Shown: positions 18,248 through 27,212, counted from the stretch's first letter. The stretch is DNA of 54,734 nt from Fen-178 sp049516835 (GCA_049516835.1 JBEKSR010000050.1:1-54734), one strand, 5' to 3'. Translations and numbers: made by a program. The notes: generated from the letters alone by a model not told the origin.

Positions 18248-19977
18248 CCTTCCGCACCCGCCTGCTGCTGATCTTCACGGTGGCGGTGGTGGCCTCGGTG
18301 GCCCTGGTCGAGTGGCTGGTGACCGACAGCACCCGCCAGGCGTTCGAGCGCATGGAAACGCAGCGCGTGAACGGACTGGTGGCGCAGTTCCGCAAGCAGT
18401 TCGCGCAGCGCGGGCAGGAGATCGTGCGCGCCGTCAATGGCATCGCGGCTTCCGAGGCCGCCGTCAACATCGCCATCTCCCTCGATTATTCCCCTTACTA
18501 CAACGAAGCCGCGTCGCTTGCCGCGGCCCACGGGCTCGGCCTGCTGGAGCTGGTGGCGGGGGACGGCACGATGGTTTCCTCCGCCCAATGGCCCGCCCGG
18601 TTCGGCTACCAGGAGGAGTGGCTCCGGGAGCCCGCGGATTGGGAATCGCGCGGCGCCTTCTTGAGGCGCGAGGAGCTGCCGGATGGCGTCACGGTGTCGC
18701 TGGTGGCGGTGGGCACGGCAAGAGCCGGTGACCGCAAGTTGTACGTCGCCGGCGGGCAGCAGCTTGGCCGCGAATTCCTCTCCACTTTGGTGCTGCCGGC
18801 GGGGATGCGCGTGCTGCTCTACCGCAATCTCGAAAAGGAGTTTGCGCCCACGGAGCTGCTCGGTGGGCAGTTGGAGGACTTGCCCAACGTCCAGCCGCTC
18901 ATCGAGCAGGTGCAGAAGCAGAAGCGGGAGGTCAGCCGCACGCTGGGGGAGGGGACCAAAGCGGAGACGTTCCACGCCCTGCCGCTCAAAGGGTACCAGG
19001 AGGATCTGCTGGGCGTGCTGCTGATCGCCAGTTCGCGGCGCGATCTGGTAGAGATCGAGTCGGTCCTCCGCCGGACCGGCATGGGGGTGGCGGCGGCCGG
19101 CATCCTGCTGGGAATTGCGCTGAGCTGGTGGGCCACGGCCCGCGTCACGCGCCCGGTGCAGCGGCTGGCGGAGAGCGCGGCGCGGGTGGCGGCCGGAGAC
19201 TGGGGGGCGACTGTGGAGTCGTCTTCCGCCGATGAGATCGGGCAACTGGCGCGCGCCTTCAATCGCATGACGCACGAACTGGTGGCGCAGCGCGAGCGGC
19301 TGGTGCAGGCTGAGCGCGTGGCGGCGTGGCGCGAGCTGGCGCGGCGCCTGGCGCACGAGCTCAAGAACCCGCTGTTCCCGCTGCAAATCACCGTCGAGAA
19401 CATGCAGCGGGCGCGCGAGCGCCACCCCGAACAGTTCGACGAAGTTTTCCGCGAAGGCGCCGCCACTCTGCTCGCCGAGCTGGCCAACCTGAAGCAGATT
19501 GTCGCGCGGTTCAGCGATTTTGCCAGGATGCCCGCACCCGAAATGCAGCCGGTGAGCTTCAACGAGCTGGTGAGCGACACCCTGAAGCTGTTCGAGCCGC
19601 AGCTCGCCCAAGCGCGGGTGCGCGCCAACGCCGAGCTCGATCCGCGCCTGTGCCCCGTCCAGGCCGATCCGGAGCAGATGACCCGCGTCTTGCGCAACCT
19701 CATCCTGAACGCCATCGACGCCATGCCCGAGGGCGGAACTCTCACGGTGCGGACCATGGCCCTCGAGGGCGGCGTGCGCCTCGAGGTTTCCGATACGGGC
19801 CAGGGCCTCACTCCCGAGGAATGCGGCCGCCTGTTCACGCCGTACTACACCACCAAGACCCACGGCACCGGTCTGGGCCTGGCGATAGTGCAATCGGTGG
19901 TGAGCGACCACCACGGCCGCATCTCGGTCGAAAGCGCGCCCGGCAAAGGCGCCACCTTCCGAATCGAGCTCGCGTAG
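18244..19977 (+). CDS. Membrane sensor histidine kinase, NtrY-like
   Basis: A 577-residue kinase. Membrane helix 1 is at about 5-25, a periplasmic sensor spans about 26-275, helix 2 is near 280-300, then a HAMP domain (RVTRPVQRLAESAARVAAG) and HisKA with His371 in RRLAHELKNPLFP. The ATPase domain shows the N box (NLILNAIDAMPEGG), G1 (VSDTGQGL) and G2 (HGTGLGLAIVQSVVSDHHG). The start at 18244 overlaps the stop of the solute-binding protein as ATGA. The HisKA type resembles NtrY/AtoS partners of sigma-54 regulators; such a regulator lies 3 kb downstream at 23041, beyond an accessory insert. Confidence 0.92.
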   Translation: MTFRTRLLLIFTVAVVASVALVEWLVTDSTRQAFERMETQRVNGLVAQFRKQFAQRGQEIVRAVNGIAASEAAVNIAISLDYSPYYNEAASLAAAHGLGLLELVAGDGTMVSSAQWPARFGYQEEWLREPADWESRGAFLRREELPDGVTVSLVAVGTARAGDRKLYVAGGQQLGREFLSTLVLPAGMRVLLYRNLEKEFAPTELLGGQLEDLPNVQPLIEQVQKQKREVSRTLGEGTKAETFHALPLKGYQEDLLGVLLIASSRRDLVEIESVLRRTGMGVAAAGILLGIALSWWATARVTRPVQRLAESAARVAAGDWGATVESSSADEIGQLARAFNRMTHELVAQRERLVQAERVAAWRELARRLAHELKNPLFPLQITVENMQRARERHPEQFDEVFREGAATLLAELANLKQIVARFSDFARMPAPEMQPVSFNELVSDTLKLFEPQLAQARVRANAELDPRLCPVQADPEQMTRVLRNLILNAIDAMPEGGTLTVRTMALEGGVRLEVSDTGQGLTPEECGRLFTPYYTTKTHGTGLGLAIVQSVVSDHHGRISVESAPGKGATFRIELA

Positions 19978-19995
19978 CGCACTCGCTTCTCCCCG

Positions 19996-20024
19996 TTGAG
20001 ATTCATCGATTATCTATATACGAT
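19996..20024 (+). promoter_or_regulatory. Putative higBA promoter with operator-like inverted repeat
   Basis: TTGAGA (19996-20001) and TACGAT (20019-20024) are spaced 17 bp and lie just before higB. An imperfect inverted repeat TATC-N7-GATA (20011-20025) covers the -10 region and is a candidate HigA operator. The local sequence is far more AT-rich than the flanks. Confidence 0.4.
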
Positions 20025-20030
20025 ACAGAC

Positions 20031-20306
20031 ATGATAAGCACCTTCAAAGACTTCGAGGCGGAGAAGATTTTCAACGGCCTCCGGTCCCGGAAATTTGAAG
20101 CGATTGCCAAAACCGCTTATCGCAAGCTGGCCTTCTTGCACTCAGCCAGTACGCTCCACGACCTCAAGAGTCCCGGCCTGCACCTGGAGGCTCTCAAGGG
20201 CGACCGAGCCGGTCAGTACGGCATCCGGATTAACGAGCGGTATCGGATCTGCTTCGTGTGGCAAGACGGCAAGGCCACCGGGGTTGAAATCGTGGACTAT
20301 CATTAA
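20031..20306 (+). CDS. higB: HigB toxin (RelE/ParE superfamily)
   Basis: A 91-residue protein with HigB family segments: TAYRKLAFLHSASTLHDLKSP, LHLEALKGDRAGQYGIRINE and YRICFVWQDGKATGVEIVDYH. HigB toxins cut mRNA on the ribosome. The conserved C-terminal YRICF and DYH residues are present, so it looks active. It precedes the antitoxin gene, the usual higBA order. The pair lies between the kinase gene and a second, decayed copy of the kinase's 3' end. Confidence 0.88.
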   Translation: MISTFKDFEAEKIFNGLRSRKFEAIAKTAYRKLAFLHSASTLHDLKSPGLHLEALKGDRAGQYGIRINERYRICFVWQDGKATGVEIVDYH

Positions 20307-20319
20307 GGGAGAAATGCAA

Positions 20320-20613
20320 ATGACCGTGAAGCCGCCACATCCCGGCGAAACGATCAAGGAGGAGTACCTCGTTCCCCTCGGCATGAGCGTCAAAGCCCTC
20401 GCCAAGGAACTCGGCATCGGTGCCGCACGCCTCAACGAAATAGTCCGCGGCCGGCGCGGCATAAACGCCGACACCGCCCTGCGGCTGGCGCGCTACTTTG
20501 GCACGACCCCGGAACTCTGGATTAACCTCCAAGCATTCTATGAACTGCGCATGGCGCAGCGGAGGTCTGGCCAAACCATCGAGCGCCAAGTCAAACCGCG
20601 CCGGGCAGCATAG
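20320..20613 (+). CDS. higA: HigA antitoxin (XRE family)
   Basis: A 97-residue helix-turn-helix protein with the HigA signature PHPGETIKEEYLVPLGMSV, recognition region ALAKELGIGAARLNEIVRG and RGINADTALRLARYFGTTPELWINLQ. It binds HigB and represses the operon. An AAGGGAG ribosome-binding site lies 8 bp before the ATG at 20320; the in-frame ATG at 20314 is too close to it. Complete by family length. Confidence 0.9.
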   Translation: MTVKPPHPGETIKEEYLVPLGMSVKALAKELGIGAARLNEIVRGRRGINADTALRLARYFGTTPELWINLQAFYELRMAQRRSGQTIERQVKPRRAA

Positions 20614-20690
20614 GATGGCTGCCATGCGTACGATGCCGCCGCCAACTCGGAGCACTTCGGGGCATTTCGAGAGGGGCAACGAAACTCCCG

Positions 20691-20790
20691 GGCGATTGTG
20701 CAATCCGTGGCGAGCGACCACCACGGCCGTATCTCGGTAGAAAGCGCACCCGCCAAGGCACCACCTTCCGCATCGAGCTGGGGTAGCGCA
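20691..20790 (+). pseudogene. Decayed copy of the 3' end of a histidine kinase gene
   Basis: These 100 bp align with 19881-19981, the last codons of the kinase gene plus its stop region, with about 88% identity and one 1-bp gap. Several differences fall at third codon positions, so the copy diverged as coding sequence before it decayed. No other part of a kinase gene is present upstream of it. It marks the right side of the higBA module. Confidence 0.75.
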
Positions 20791-20883
20791 GCGGGCCACC
20801 AGTTGCGGCCAGAAGACCACGGAGAATAATGCGCCCACTCCGACCGGAAAGGGTGTATAGTTCTTGCGAGGTTTTCGCTTAAC

Positions 20884-21735
20884 ATGATTGACGATCACTG
20901 GGACGACATTGACGGGCTGGAGTTCTGCCCCTGGGTCGGCCCAAATTATGAGAAATCGGTTTTTGAGATTCGAATCCTGGTTATGGGTGAGTCGACGTAC
21001 CTCGGCTCAAACGAGACCGAGGAACAATACCAAAGCCTACGAGGGAAGGACGGGCTAGCATCTTTCATTAATCACGATGTTCTTGCATACCGCGATGGGA
21101 AGTGGACGGCCGGTTTCTGGACGAAATGGATTAACTGCCTGTTCGGCCAGCGAACGGCGAGCCTTTCAGAGCGGCAACTGATGTTAGATAACGTTGCGTA
21201 CTGGAACTACGCGGACGGCCCGCCGTTGGGTGGACACAGTACGTATCCGCGCGACGATGATCTGAGGAGGGCAAACGCGAAACTGAGGAAGGTCATCACC
21301 AAGCTTGAACCCGACCTGGTGATTCTCATGTCGAGTCGGCTCTGGCACAATCTGTCAGAGGGAGATGACAGGTTTGCAACAGATCCCAACGCTGCTCAAG
21401 GGACGGTATGCCAAGACCAGGCTGGCGACGTGAAGTTCAGTTTCTTAAGCATCCGGCACCCGCGCCGGTTCCAAGAAAGGGACTGCTGCGCCATCCGCCG
21501 TGCGATTGAGGGTCTTGGCGGCCACCAACCGGGGCGGCAGGGGACTTCCCACTCCAGCGAAGCCGCGCCGCCGAAGAGCCAGGGTGATCCGTCGGACGCC
21601 GTTGACCGCCAGCCTTGGCACACACTCCTTGACGCGATCCTCGACGCCGGCCACCCGAACGCCAGCGCTGCCATCGAGCACCTATTGAAGTATTTCGAAG
21701 CGTCCGCGCCGCCACCTGAGGAACCGCGCGCTTAG
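20884..21735 (+). CDS. Uracil-DNA glycosylase-fold protein of unknown function
   Basis: A 283-residue protein. The first 210 residues have the outline of the UDG superfamily: FCPWVGPNY, a motif-1-like loop ILVMGESTYLG (residues 31-41), FWTKWINCLFG, NVAYWNY, a central strand EPDLVILMSSRLW (142-154), and a terminal histidine motif SIRHPRRF (189-196). Residues about 213-240 are a low-complexity linker and the end is a short helical tail. It is not a standard Ung or family 4/5 enzyme. It has no ribosome-binding site of note, and codon use is less biased than in its neighbours. Fold assignment is inferred from motif spacing. Confidence 0.5.
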   Translation: MIDDHWDDIDGLEFCPWVGPNYEKSVFEIRILVMGESTYLGSNETEEQYQSLRGKDGLASFINHDVLAYRDGKWTAGFWTKWINCLFGQRTASLSERQLMLDNVAYWNYADGPPLGGHSTYPRDDDLRRANAKLRKVITKLEPDLVILMSSRLWHNLSEGDDRFATDPNAAQGTVCQDQAGDVKFSFLSIRHPRRFQERDCCAIRRAIEGLGGHQPGRQGTSHSSEAAPPKSQGDPSDAVDRQPWHTLLDAILDAGHPNASAAIEHLLKYFEASAPPPEEPRA

Positions 21736-21778
21736 AAAAGGGGGCAAGGAGATTGACGATAGAACGCCATTAAAACCT

Positions 21779-22048
21779 ATGATCACCATACTGCACACCA
21801 TCCCCTTCACCATTTACTCCGCCGTCTTCCCATGGCTGTTCGGGGAACACGCCAACCCCCGGGGGCCGGCCTACGATGTCCCTCGTCGCACCAAACCGCC
21901 TACGACTTTCAGACGGTTGTATGCTAAGGCTTGGCTGAACTTCTATTTTCCGTTTGCTCGTCCGGTTCTGTGGTGGCGTCACACGAAGGCAATCAACCAA
22001 CTCCTGGACGACATCGGGTGGATCGATCTGGATTTCCCGGATTTTTGA
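21779..22048 (+). CDS. Hypothetical protein
   Basis: An 89-codon frame with aromatic-rich composition (FPWLFGEH, YAKAWLNFYFPFARPVLWW) and an acidic C-terminus. It has no clear ribosome-binding site and no recognised motif. It follows the UDG-fold gene by 43 bp on the same strand and could be a partner, or the last part of the accessory insert. The call rests only on its length and residue composition. Confidence 0.35.
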   Translation: MITILHTIPFTIYSAVFPWLFGEHANPRGPAYDVPRRTKPPTTFRRLYAKAWLNFYFPFARPVLWWRHTKAINQLLDDIGWIDLDFPDF

Positions 22049-22083
22049 CCTGAGAAGTTCCGCATAAGGGTAGGGGGGCCTCC

Positions 22084-23019
22084 TCATTCCTTGCCGGGCG
22101 AGGTCTCCACGGGCAACTCGGTGTGCGCGCTCCAATCCTCCCAGGAGCCGTCGTAGAGTCGGGCGTCGTACCCCAGGTAGCGCGCCACAAAATAGACCAC
22201 GGTGGCCTGCTGGCCGATGTGGCAGTACGACACCACGCGATCGCCGGGCTGGATGCCGGCGTCGCGGAACATGGCGGCCAGCAGATCGGGCGGCCTGAAT
22301 TTGCCGCTTTCGTCGAGCAAGGTGCTGTAGGTCAGGCCGCGTGCTCCCGGAATGTGGCCGGCGCGCTGGCCGTCGCGGTGGCTGGCGCCGGTGTAATACT
22401 CCAGATCGCGCGCGTCCACGATCGCCACGCCCGAGCGATGCAGGTTCGCGCGCACGTAATCGACGCCGGTGATAACGTCATTCAGTGGGCACGGCTCCAG
22501 CTTACCCCTGATCACCAGGCGGGCTTCCGTCGAAACCGGCCTGCCTTCGCTCTGCCAAACCGGGAATCCGCCATCCAGGACGGATGTCTGCGATCCCAGC
22601 CCCAGGGCATCCAACGTCAGGAAGACCCGCGTGGTGGGCGCCACCATATCCTTGCTGAAGTAGAGAATGATGTGGGAATCGTTGGTCACGCCAAGTTTTC
22701 CAAAGACTTCAACCAGATCCGCCTCGGGAGGAAGCTCGAAGGTGAGGTTCGCGGCGCTCTTGGCGAGACGGGTATCCGCGTATTCCAGGTAAAGCGCGCC
22801 GGGGATGTGACCCTGAACGTATTCGGCCTTCTGACCGATTGAGAGAATCACCAGGTTGGGATCTTGCAGGTGGGCAGCCAGCCAGGCAGTCGAGACCAGC
22901 ATGCTGCCGCGGGTTCCGTGGTCTCCACACGCCGGAGCGGCGCCGCCCGTTGCCACCAGCATGAATCCAGCCACGAATAGCACGGCTACAGTTGCGAGTT
23001 TGCCGCTCGTGGGTCTCAC
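22084..23019 (-). CDS. Exported tandem-rhodanese sulfurtransferase
   Basis: A 311-residue protein with a GTG start, a signal peptide (VAVLFVAGFMLVATGGA) and two rhodanese domains. The first (about 40-150) has an inactive loop around LYFSKDM without cysteine. The second has the active-site loop VVSYCHIGQQATVVYF near residue 265, where Cys would carry the persulfide. Domain order and the HIPGA motifs match thiosulfate:cyanide or 3-mercaptopyruvate sulfurtransferases. It would act in the periplasm. It is divergent from the NtrC-type gene with 21 bp between starts. Confidence 0.9.
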   Translation of the reverse strand: MRPTSGKLATVAVLFVAGFMLVATGGAAPACGDHGTRGSMLVSTAWLAAHLQDPNLVILSIGQKAEYVQGHIPGALYLEYADTRLAKSAANLTFELPPEADLVEVFGKLGVTNDSHIILYFSKDMVAPTTRVFLTLDALGLGSQTSVLDGGFPVWQSEGRPVSTEARLVIRGKLEPCPLNDVITGVDYVRANLHRSGVAIVDARDLEYYTGASHRDGQRAGHIPGARGLTYSTLLDESGKFRPPDLLAAMFRDAGIQPGDRVVSYCHIGQQATVVYFVARYLGYDARLYDGSWEDWSAHTELPVETSPGKE

Positions 23020-23040
23020 ACAAATAGGGTAACCTCAAAC

Positions 23041-24411
23041 TTGGCTCACCTGTTGATTGTCGACGACGACGCCAGCACCCTGGCGTCCCTGGCGCGGGCC
23101 TTCCGCCTGGCGGGCCACGAGGCCACCGTGTGCGATAACGCCGCCCGCGCACTGGAGCTGCTGAAGTCGCAGCCGTTCGACATGCTGCTCTCGGACGTGG
23201 TGATGCCCGGCAAGGACGGCCTGGCGCTGCTCGAAGACCTGCGCAACCTGGGGATCTCGCTGCCGGTGGTGATGGTTTCCGGACAGGCCAGCATTGAGAT
23301 GGCGGTGCGCGCCACGCGGCTGGGCGCCGTCGATTTCCTCGAAAAGCCGCTTTCCACGGACAAGCTGCTCCTCACCGTGGACAACGTCCTCAAGCTGAAG
23401 CGGCTCGAGGACGAGAACCGCGAGCTGCGGCAGCGCGTGGGCCAGCATGCCATCGTCTACTCGGGCGAGGCCATGCGGCGCGCGATGGCGCAGGTGGACC
23501 GCGTGGCGGCCAGCGAAGCGCGGGTCTGCATCATGGGCGAGACGGGCACGGGGAAAGAACTGATTGCGCGCGCGCTCCACCAGCGCAGCACGCGGCGCGA
23601 CGGACCGTTCGTCACGCTGAACTGCGCCGCGGTCCCGGGCGAGCTGATCGAATCGGAGCTGTTCGGGCACGAAAAGGGATCGTTCACCGGCGCGGCCTCG
23701 CGGCACATCGGCAAGTTCGAGCAGGCCCATCACGGCACCCTCTTCCTGGATGAAATCGGCGACATGCCGATGGCGATGCAGGCCAAGCTGCTGCGCGTGC
23801 TCGAGGAGCGCCAAGTGGAGCGCGTGGGCGGCGACCGTCCCGTCCCGGTCGACGTGCGGGTGATCGTGGCCACCCACCGCGACCTGGACAAATTGGTGAC
23901 AGCCGGCGGCTTTCGGCCGGACCTGTACCATCGCATCTATGTCTTCCCGCTCCTGCTGCCCCCGTTGCGCGAGCGCGTGGAAGACATCCCGCCGCTGGTG
24001 GCGCATTTCGCGGCGGAGGTTGCCGAGCAGAACGGCTGGAAGCCCAAGACCTTCGAGCCGGAGGCCATCCAGGAGCTGCAGCGCTATTCCTGGCCTGGGA
24101 ACGTGCGGGAACTGCGCAACGTGGTGGAGCGATTGTTGCTGCTGGCGGATGGGCCGGTGGATCGCGCCTCCGTTCAACAAGGATTACCGCAGGTTGTGGG
24201 GCAGGTCACCGGCCTGCCCAGCCTGAACGGCCCCCTTTCCGAGCGCCTGGATTCGTTCGAGCGTGAGCAGATCCTCGCGGAACTCAAGCGCCACAACCAG
24301 CGGATGAGCGAGACCGCCAAGGCGCTGGGGCTCGAGCGCAGTCATCTCTATAAGAAGTGCCAGGCGCTGGGGATCGATCTGCGCGCGCTGCGTAAAGGCG
24401 CCGATGCGTGA
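23041..24411 (+). CDS. Sigma-54-dependent response regulator, NtrC family
   Basis: A 456-residue protein, probably with a TTG start. The receiver domain has acidic residues DDD at 8-10 and phospho-site Asp52 (LLSDVVMPG). The AAA+ domain has Walker A GETGTGKELIARALH (Lys172), the sigma-54 contact loop as GSFTGA, and Walker B GTLFLDEIGDM. The C-terminal Fis-type helix-turn-helix is ETAKALGLERSHLYKKCQ. It should activate RNA polymerase-sigma54 promoters when phosphorylated. The NtrY-like kinase at 18244-19977 is the likely partner, now separated by the insert. Confidence 0.94.
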   Translation: MAHLLIVDDDASTLASLARAFRLAGHEATVCDNAARALELLKSQPFDMLLSDVVMPGKDGLALLEDLRNLGISLPVVMVSGQASIEMAVRATRLGAVDFLEKPLSTDKLLLTVDNVLKLKRLEDENRELRQRVGQHAIVYSGEAMRRAMAQVDRVAASEARVCIMGETGTGKELIARALHQRSTRRDGPFVTLNCAAVPGELIESELFGHEKGSFTGAASRHIGKFEQAHHGTLFLDEIGDMPMAMQAKLLRVLEERQVERVGGDRPVPVDVRVIVATHRDLDKLVTAGGFRPDLYHRIYVFPLLLPPLRERVEDIPPLVAHFAAEVAEQNGWKPKTFEPEAIQELQRYSWPGNVRELRNVVERLLLLADGPVDRASVQQGLPQVVGQVTGLPSLNGPLSERLDSFEREQILAELKRHNQRMSETAKALGLERSHLYKKCQALGIDLRALRKGADA

Positions 24412-24461
24412 GGGTTGTGTTACAGTTGTGAAGAGAGATTAGCGCAACTGGCGGTGGCCCT

Positions 24462-25433
24462 ATGCTTCGCTCGATCTGCCTGATAACGTTAGTTGGTTTG
24501 TTTTCCGGTCCTCTGCGCGCCATCGTGGTAGCCAGCGGCGACCCCAATTCCCCGCCGGTGGTGGTGGGGTACGGCAACTCGGTCGTCAATGCGATCGGCC
24601 AAACGGTCGATCTCAGCGGCGTTGTTAACTTCGGGGGTTGCTCGGGAAGTTTGTTGTCCGACGGCTACTCCATCCTCACGGCTGGGCACTGCGTTGCGGC
24701 TTCTTACGGCTCCTCCGTTCCGAGCAGTATCCCTGTGTATTTCCAGGGGCCGGGCGGCATTGTGACAGATACGGCGACTACCTACTACCTCTATCCGGGC
24801 TGGACGGGAGACTCCACGCAGGGCGGCGACCTGGCCGTCCTTCGCCTCGATCAAGCCGCTCCGTCGTTTGCCACCAGGTACTCGCTTGCCTCCGGGTTTT
24901 CTACCACTTCACCAATCCTGCTGGCCGGTTACGGCATGACTGGAGTTGGGACGACCGGCTGTTGTGGATTTGGCACCCTGCGCCAGGGCCAGAACCGCTA
25001 CGACGTTGACGGATCCGCGCTCGGGTGGTCCCCCAACCTGCTGGTGGGCGACTTCGACAACTGCACCAACCCCGGCACTGGCTGCACCAACAATGCTTTG
25101 GGTTCCACGGATTCTGACATCCCCAACGAAGTGGATATCTCCTTTGGAGATTCGGGCGGGCCTTCGTTTTACAACGGTGAGATCGTTGGCGTTCACGATC
25201 TGCTCGCGTGCTATGCGGACCCGAATAATACGAAGAATTGCGCCGACCCGCCCTCCGCGTCACCGTCCCTCGACTCTTCTTTCGGGCAGCTCTTCGCCGA
25301 TACCAGCGTCTCCGCTTACGCGTCGTGGATCGAATCGGGGGAGGTTCCCGAACCGGCTTCGTGCTCACTGGTCCTGCTGGGGCTGGCAGTCGCGGGAATC
25401 TTGAGGCGCCGCGCCGGGCGCCGGCCTTCGTAA
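24462..25433 (+). CDS. Secreted trypsin-like serine protease with PEP-CTERM sorting signal
   Basis: A 323-residue protein with a signal peptide (residues 1-20), a chymotrypsin-fold domain and a C-terminal sorting tag. The catalytic triad is visible: His in LTAGHC, Asp in GGDLAVLRL, and Ser in FGDSGGPSFY. The end reads VPEPASCSLVLLGLAVAG followed by an arginine-rich tail, the PEP-CTERM layout recognised by exosortase. The protein is thus probably processed and delivered to the cell surface or exopolysaccharide. Three cysteine pairs could form disulfides. No exosortase lies in the window. Confidence 0.9.
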   Translation: MLRSICLITLVGLFSGPLRAIVVASGDPNSPPVVVGYGNSVVNAIGQTVDLSGVVNFGGCSGSLLSDGYSILTAGHCVAASYGSSVPSSIPVYFQGPGGIVTDTATTYYLYPGWTGDSTQGGDLAVLRLDQAAPSFATRYSLASGFSTTSPILLAGYGMTGVGTTGCCGFGTLRQGQNRYDVDGSALGWSPNLLVGDFDNCTNPGTGCTNNALGSTDSDIPNEVDISFGDSGGPSFYNGEIVGVHDLLACYADPNNTKNCADPPSASPSLDSSFGQLFADTSVSAYASWIESGEVPEPASCSLVLLGLAVAGILRRRAGRRPS

Positions 25434-25487
25434 CCCTCCGCTCTCACACCTTGGCCGGTGGCGGCCTGTGCTAATTTCGGAGTAGCC

Positions 25488-27212
25488 ATGGTCAAGTTTC
25501 TCATCGGCCTGATTACCGGCGTCCTGCTGGTGTTCTTGACGTTCTTCTTCCTTGTTTTCGTCCTGTTCCAGTTTCGGGAGAAGCCGCCCCAGATCGCGGA
25601 GAACTCCGTCCTGGTGCTGCGGCTGGAGGGCAACATACCCGAAAAGCCTCCCCTCGAGCTGCCTGCCTTTCTGGGCGCCGGCGGACCGGGGCTGACCGTC
25701 GCCAACGTCTGGATGACGTTACAGAAAGCGGCCGCCGATTCTCATATCAAGGCCATCGTGCTGGAGCCGGAAGGGCTCTCCGCCGGCTGGGCCAAGCTCG
25801 AGGAGATCCGCGCCGGCCTGGAGCGGTTCCGCAAGTCCGGCAAGCCGGTCTACGCCTTCCTGCGGGCGCCGTCGACGCGCGACTACTACGTGGCCCTGGC
25901 TGCCGGCCGCATCTATCTGGGCCCGCAAGAGCCCCTGATGCTGAAGGGGCTGCGGGCGGAGATGATGTACTTCAAGAAGACGCTGGATAAGCTCGGCGTC
26001 AGCGTCGATGTGGAGCACGCCGGCAAGTACAAAGACTACGGCGACATGTTCACCCGCAGCGACATGAGTCCGGAAACCCGCGAGGTGATGACCAGCGTGG
26101 TCGATGACCTGTACGAAAACCTGGTGGCGCGAATCGCGGAGGGACGGAAGAAATCCCCCGAGGAAGTGCGGGCCATCATCGACCAGGGGCCGTTCACCGC
26201 GGTCCAGGCGCGCAAAGCCGGGCTGGTGGACGAGCTTCGGTTCGAAGACCAGGTGTGGGGCGAGCTGAAGGACCGGCTGCATTCGGGCGAACTGAAGAAA
26301 GTGCCGGCCGGCGAGTACATGAAAGTGCCCATGGAGGCGGTGGGCCTTCAGGGCAAGAGCCGGATCGCCCTGGTGATCGGCGAAGGCGACATCACCCGCG
26401 GCGAGGCCGGCGACGACGGCTCCACCGGAAACAGTCTTACGTCGTACGGATTCGACAAGCTGCTGCGGCAGGTAGCCGGCGACTCCGCGATCAAGGGCGT
26501 GGTGGTGCGGATCGATTCGCCCGGCGGCGAGCAGGTGGCTTCCGACGAGATCTGGCGGCAGATGAACCTGCTGCGCAAGCAGAAGCCCCTGGTGTATTCG
26601 ATGTCGGACCTGGCGGCTTCCGGCGGATACTACATCGCCATGACGGGCGACCCCATCGTGGCGTATCCGGAGACGCTGACCGGCTCCATCGGGGTGGTGT
26701 TCGGCAAGCCCAATCTGCATGGGCTTTACGACAAGCTGGGCATCACCAAGGATGCGGTCCAACGCGGGAAGCACGCCGGCATCGACTCCGACTACGCCTC
26801 GCTGACCGAGGATGAGCGGCGGATACTGCGGGACGGAGTGGATGAGAGCTATCGGGATTTCGTCGCCAAGGTGGCGGACGCGCGGCGGCGCGGCTTCAAC
26901 GACATCGAGCCGCTGGCGCAGGGGCGCGTCTGGCTGGGCTCGCAGGCCAAGGCGCGGGGGCTGGTGGACGAGCTGGGCGGCCTCGACAGCGCCATCGAGC
27001 TGGTGAAAAAGAAGGCCCATATTCCAGCCGGCGAGAAGGTGAGCCTGGTGATGTATCCGCCGCGGCGCAGCCTGCTCGATATCGTCATGCGCCGGCCGCA
27101 GGACGATATGCTGGAGTCGAAGCTGGCGCAGGCCTTCGGCCGCATGCCCTTCCACGCCTGGATGAAGGGCGGTTTCTTGCGCATGATGCCCTATTGGGTG
27201 GAAGTGCGGTAG
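25488..27212 (+). CDS. sppA: Signal peptide peptidase SppA (67K type)
   Basis: A 574-residue protein with one N-terminal membrane helix (KFLIGLITGVLLVFLTFFF) and duplicated S49 peptidase domains. The catalytic lysine is about residue 182 (HAGKYKDYGD) in the first domain and the nucleophile serine about residue 378 (LAASGGYYIA) in the second, matching the Lys/Ser dyad of the long SppA type. It degrades cleaved signal peptides in the membrane. ATG at 25488 was chosen because it leads directly into the membrane helix and has a GGAG site. Confidence 0.93.
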   Translation: MVKFLIGLITGVLLVFLTFFFLVFVLFQFREKPPQIAENSVLVLRLEGNIPEKPPLELPAFLGAGGPGLTVANVWMTLQKAAADSHIKAIVLEPEGLSAGWAKLEEIRAGLERFRKSGKPVYAFLRAPSTRDYYVALAAGRIYLGPQEPLMLKGLRAEMMYFKKTLDKLGVSVDVEHAGKYKDYGDMFTRSDMSPETREVMTSVVDDLYENLVARIAEGRKKSPEEVRAIIDQGPFTAVQARKAGLVDELRFEDQVWGELKDRLHSGELKKVPAGEYMKVPMEAVGLQGKSRIALVIGEGDITRGEAGDDGSTGNSLTSYGFDKLLRQVAGDSAIKGVVVRIDSPGGEQVASDEIWRQMNLLRKQKPLVYSMSDLAASGGYYIAMTGDPIVAYPETLTGSIGVVFGKPNLHGLYDKLGITKDAVQRGKHAGIDSDYASLTEDERRILRDGVDESYRDFVAKVADARRRGFNDIEPLAQGRVWLGSQAKARGLVDELGGLDSAIELVKKKAHIPAGEKVSLVMYPPRRSLLDIVMRRPQDDMLESKLAQAFGRMPFHAWMKGGFLRMMPYWVEVR

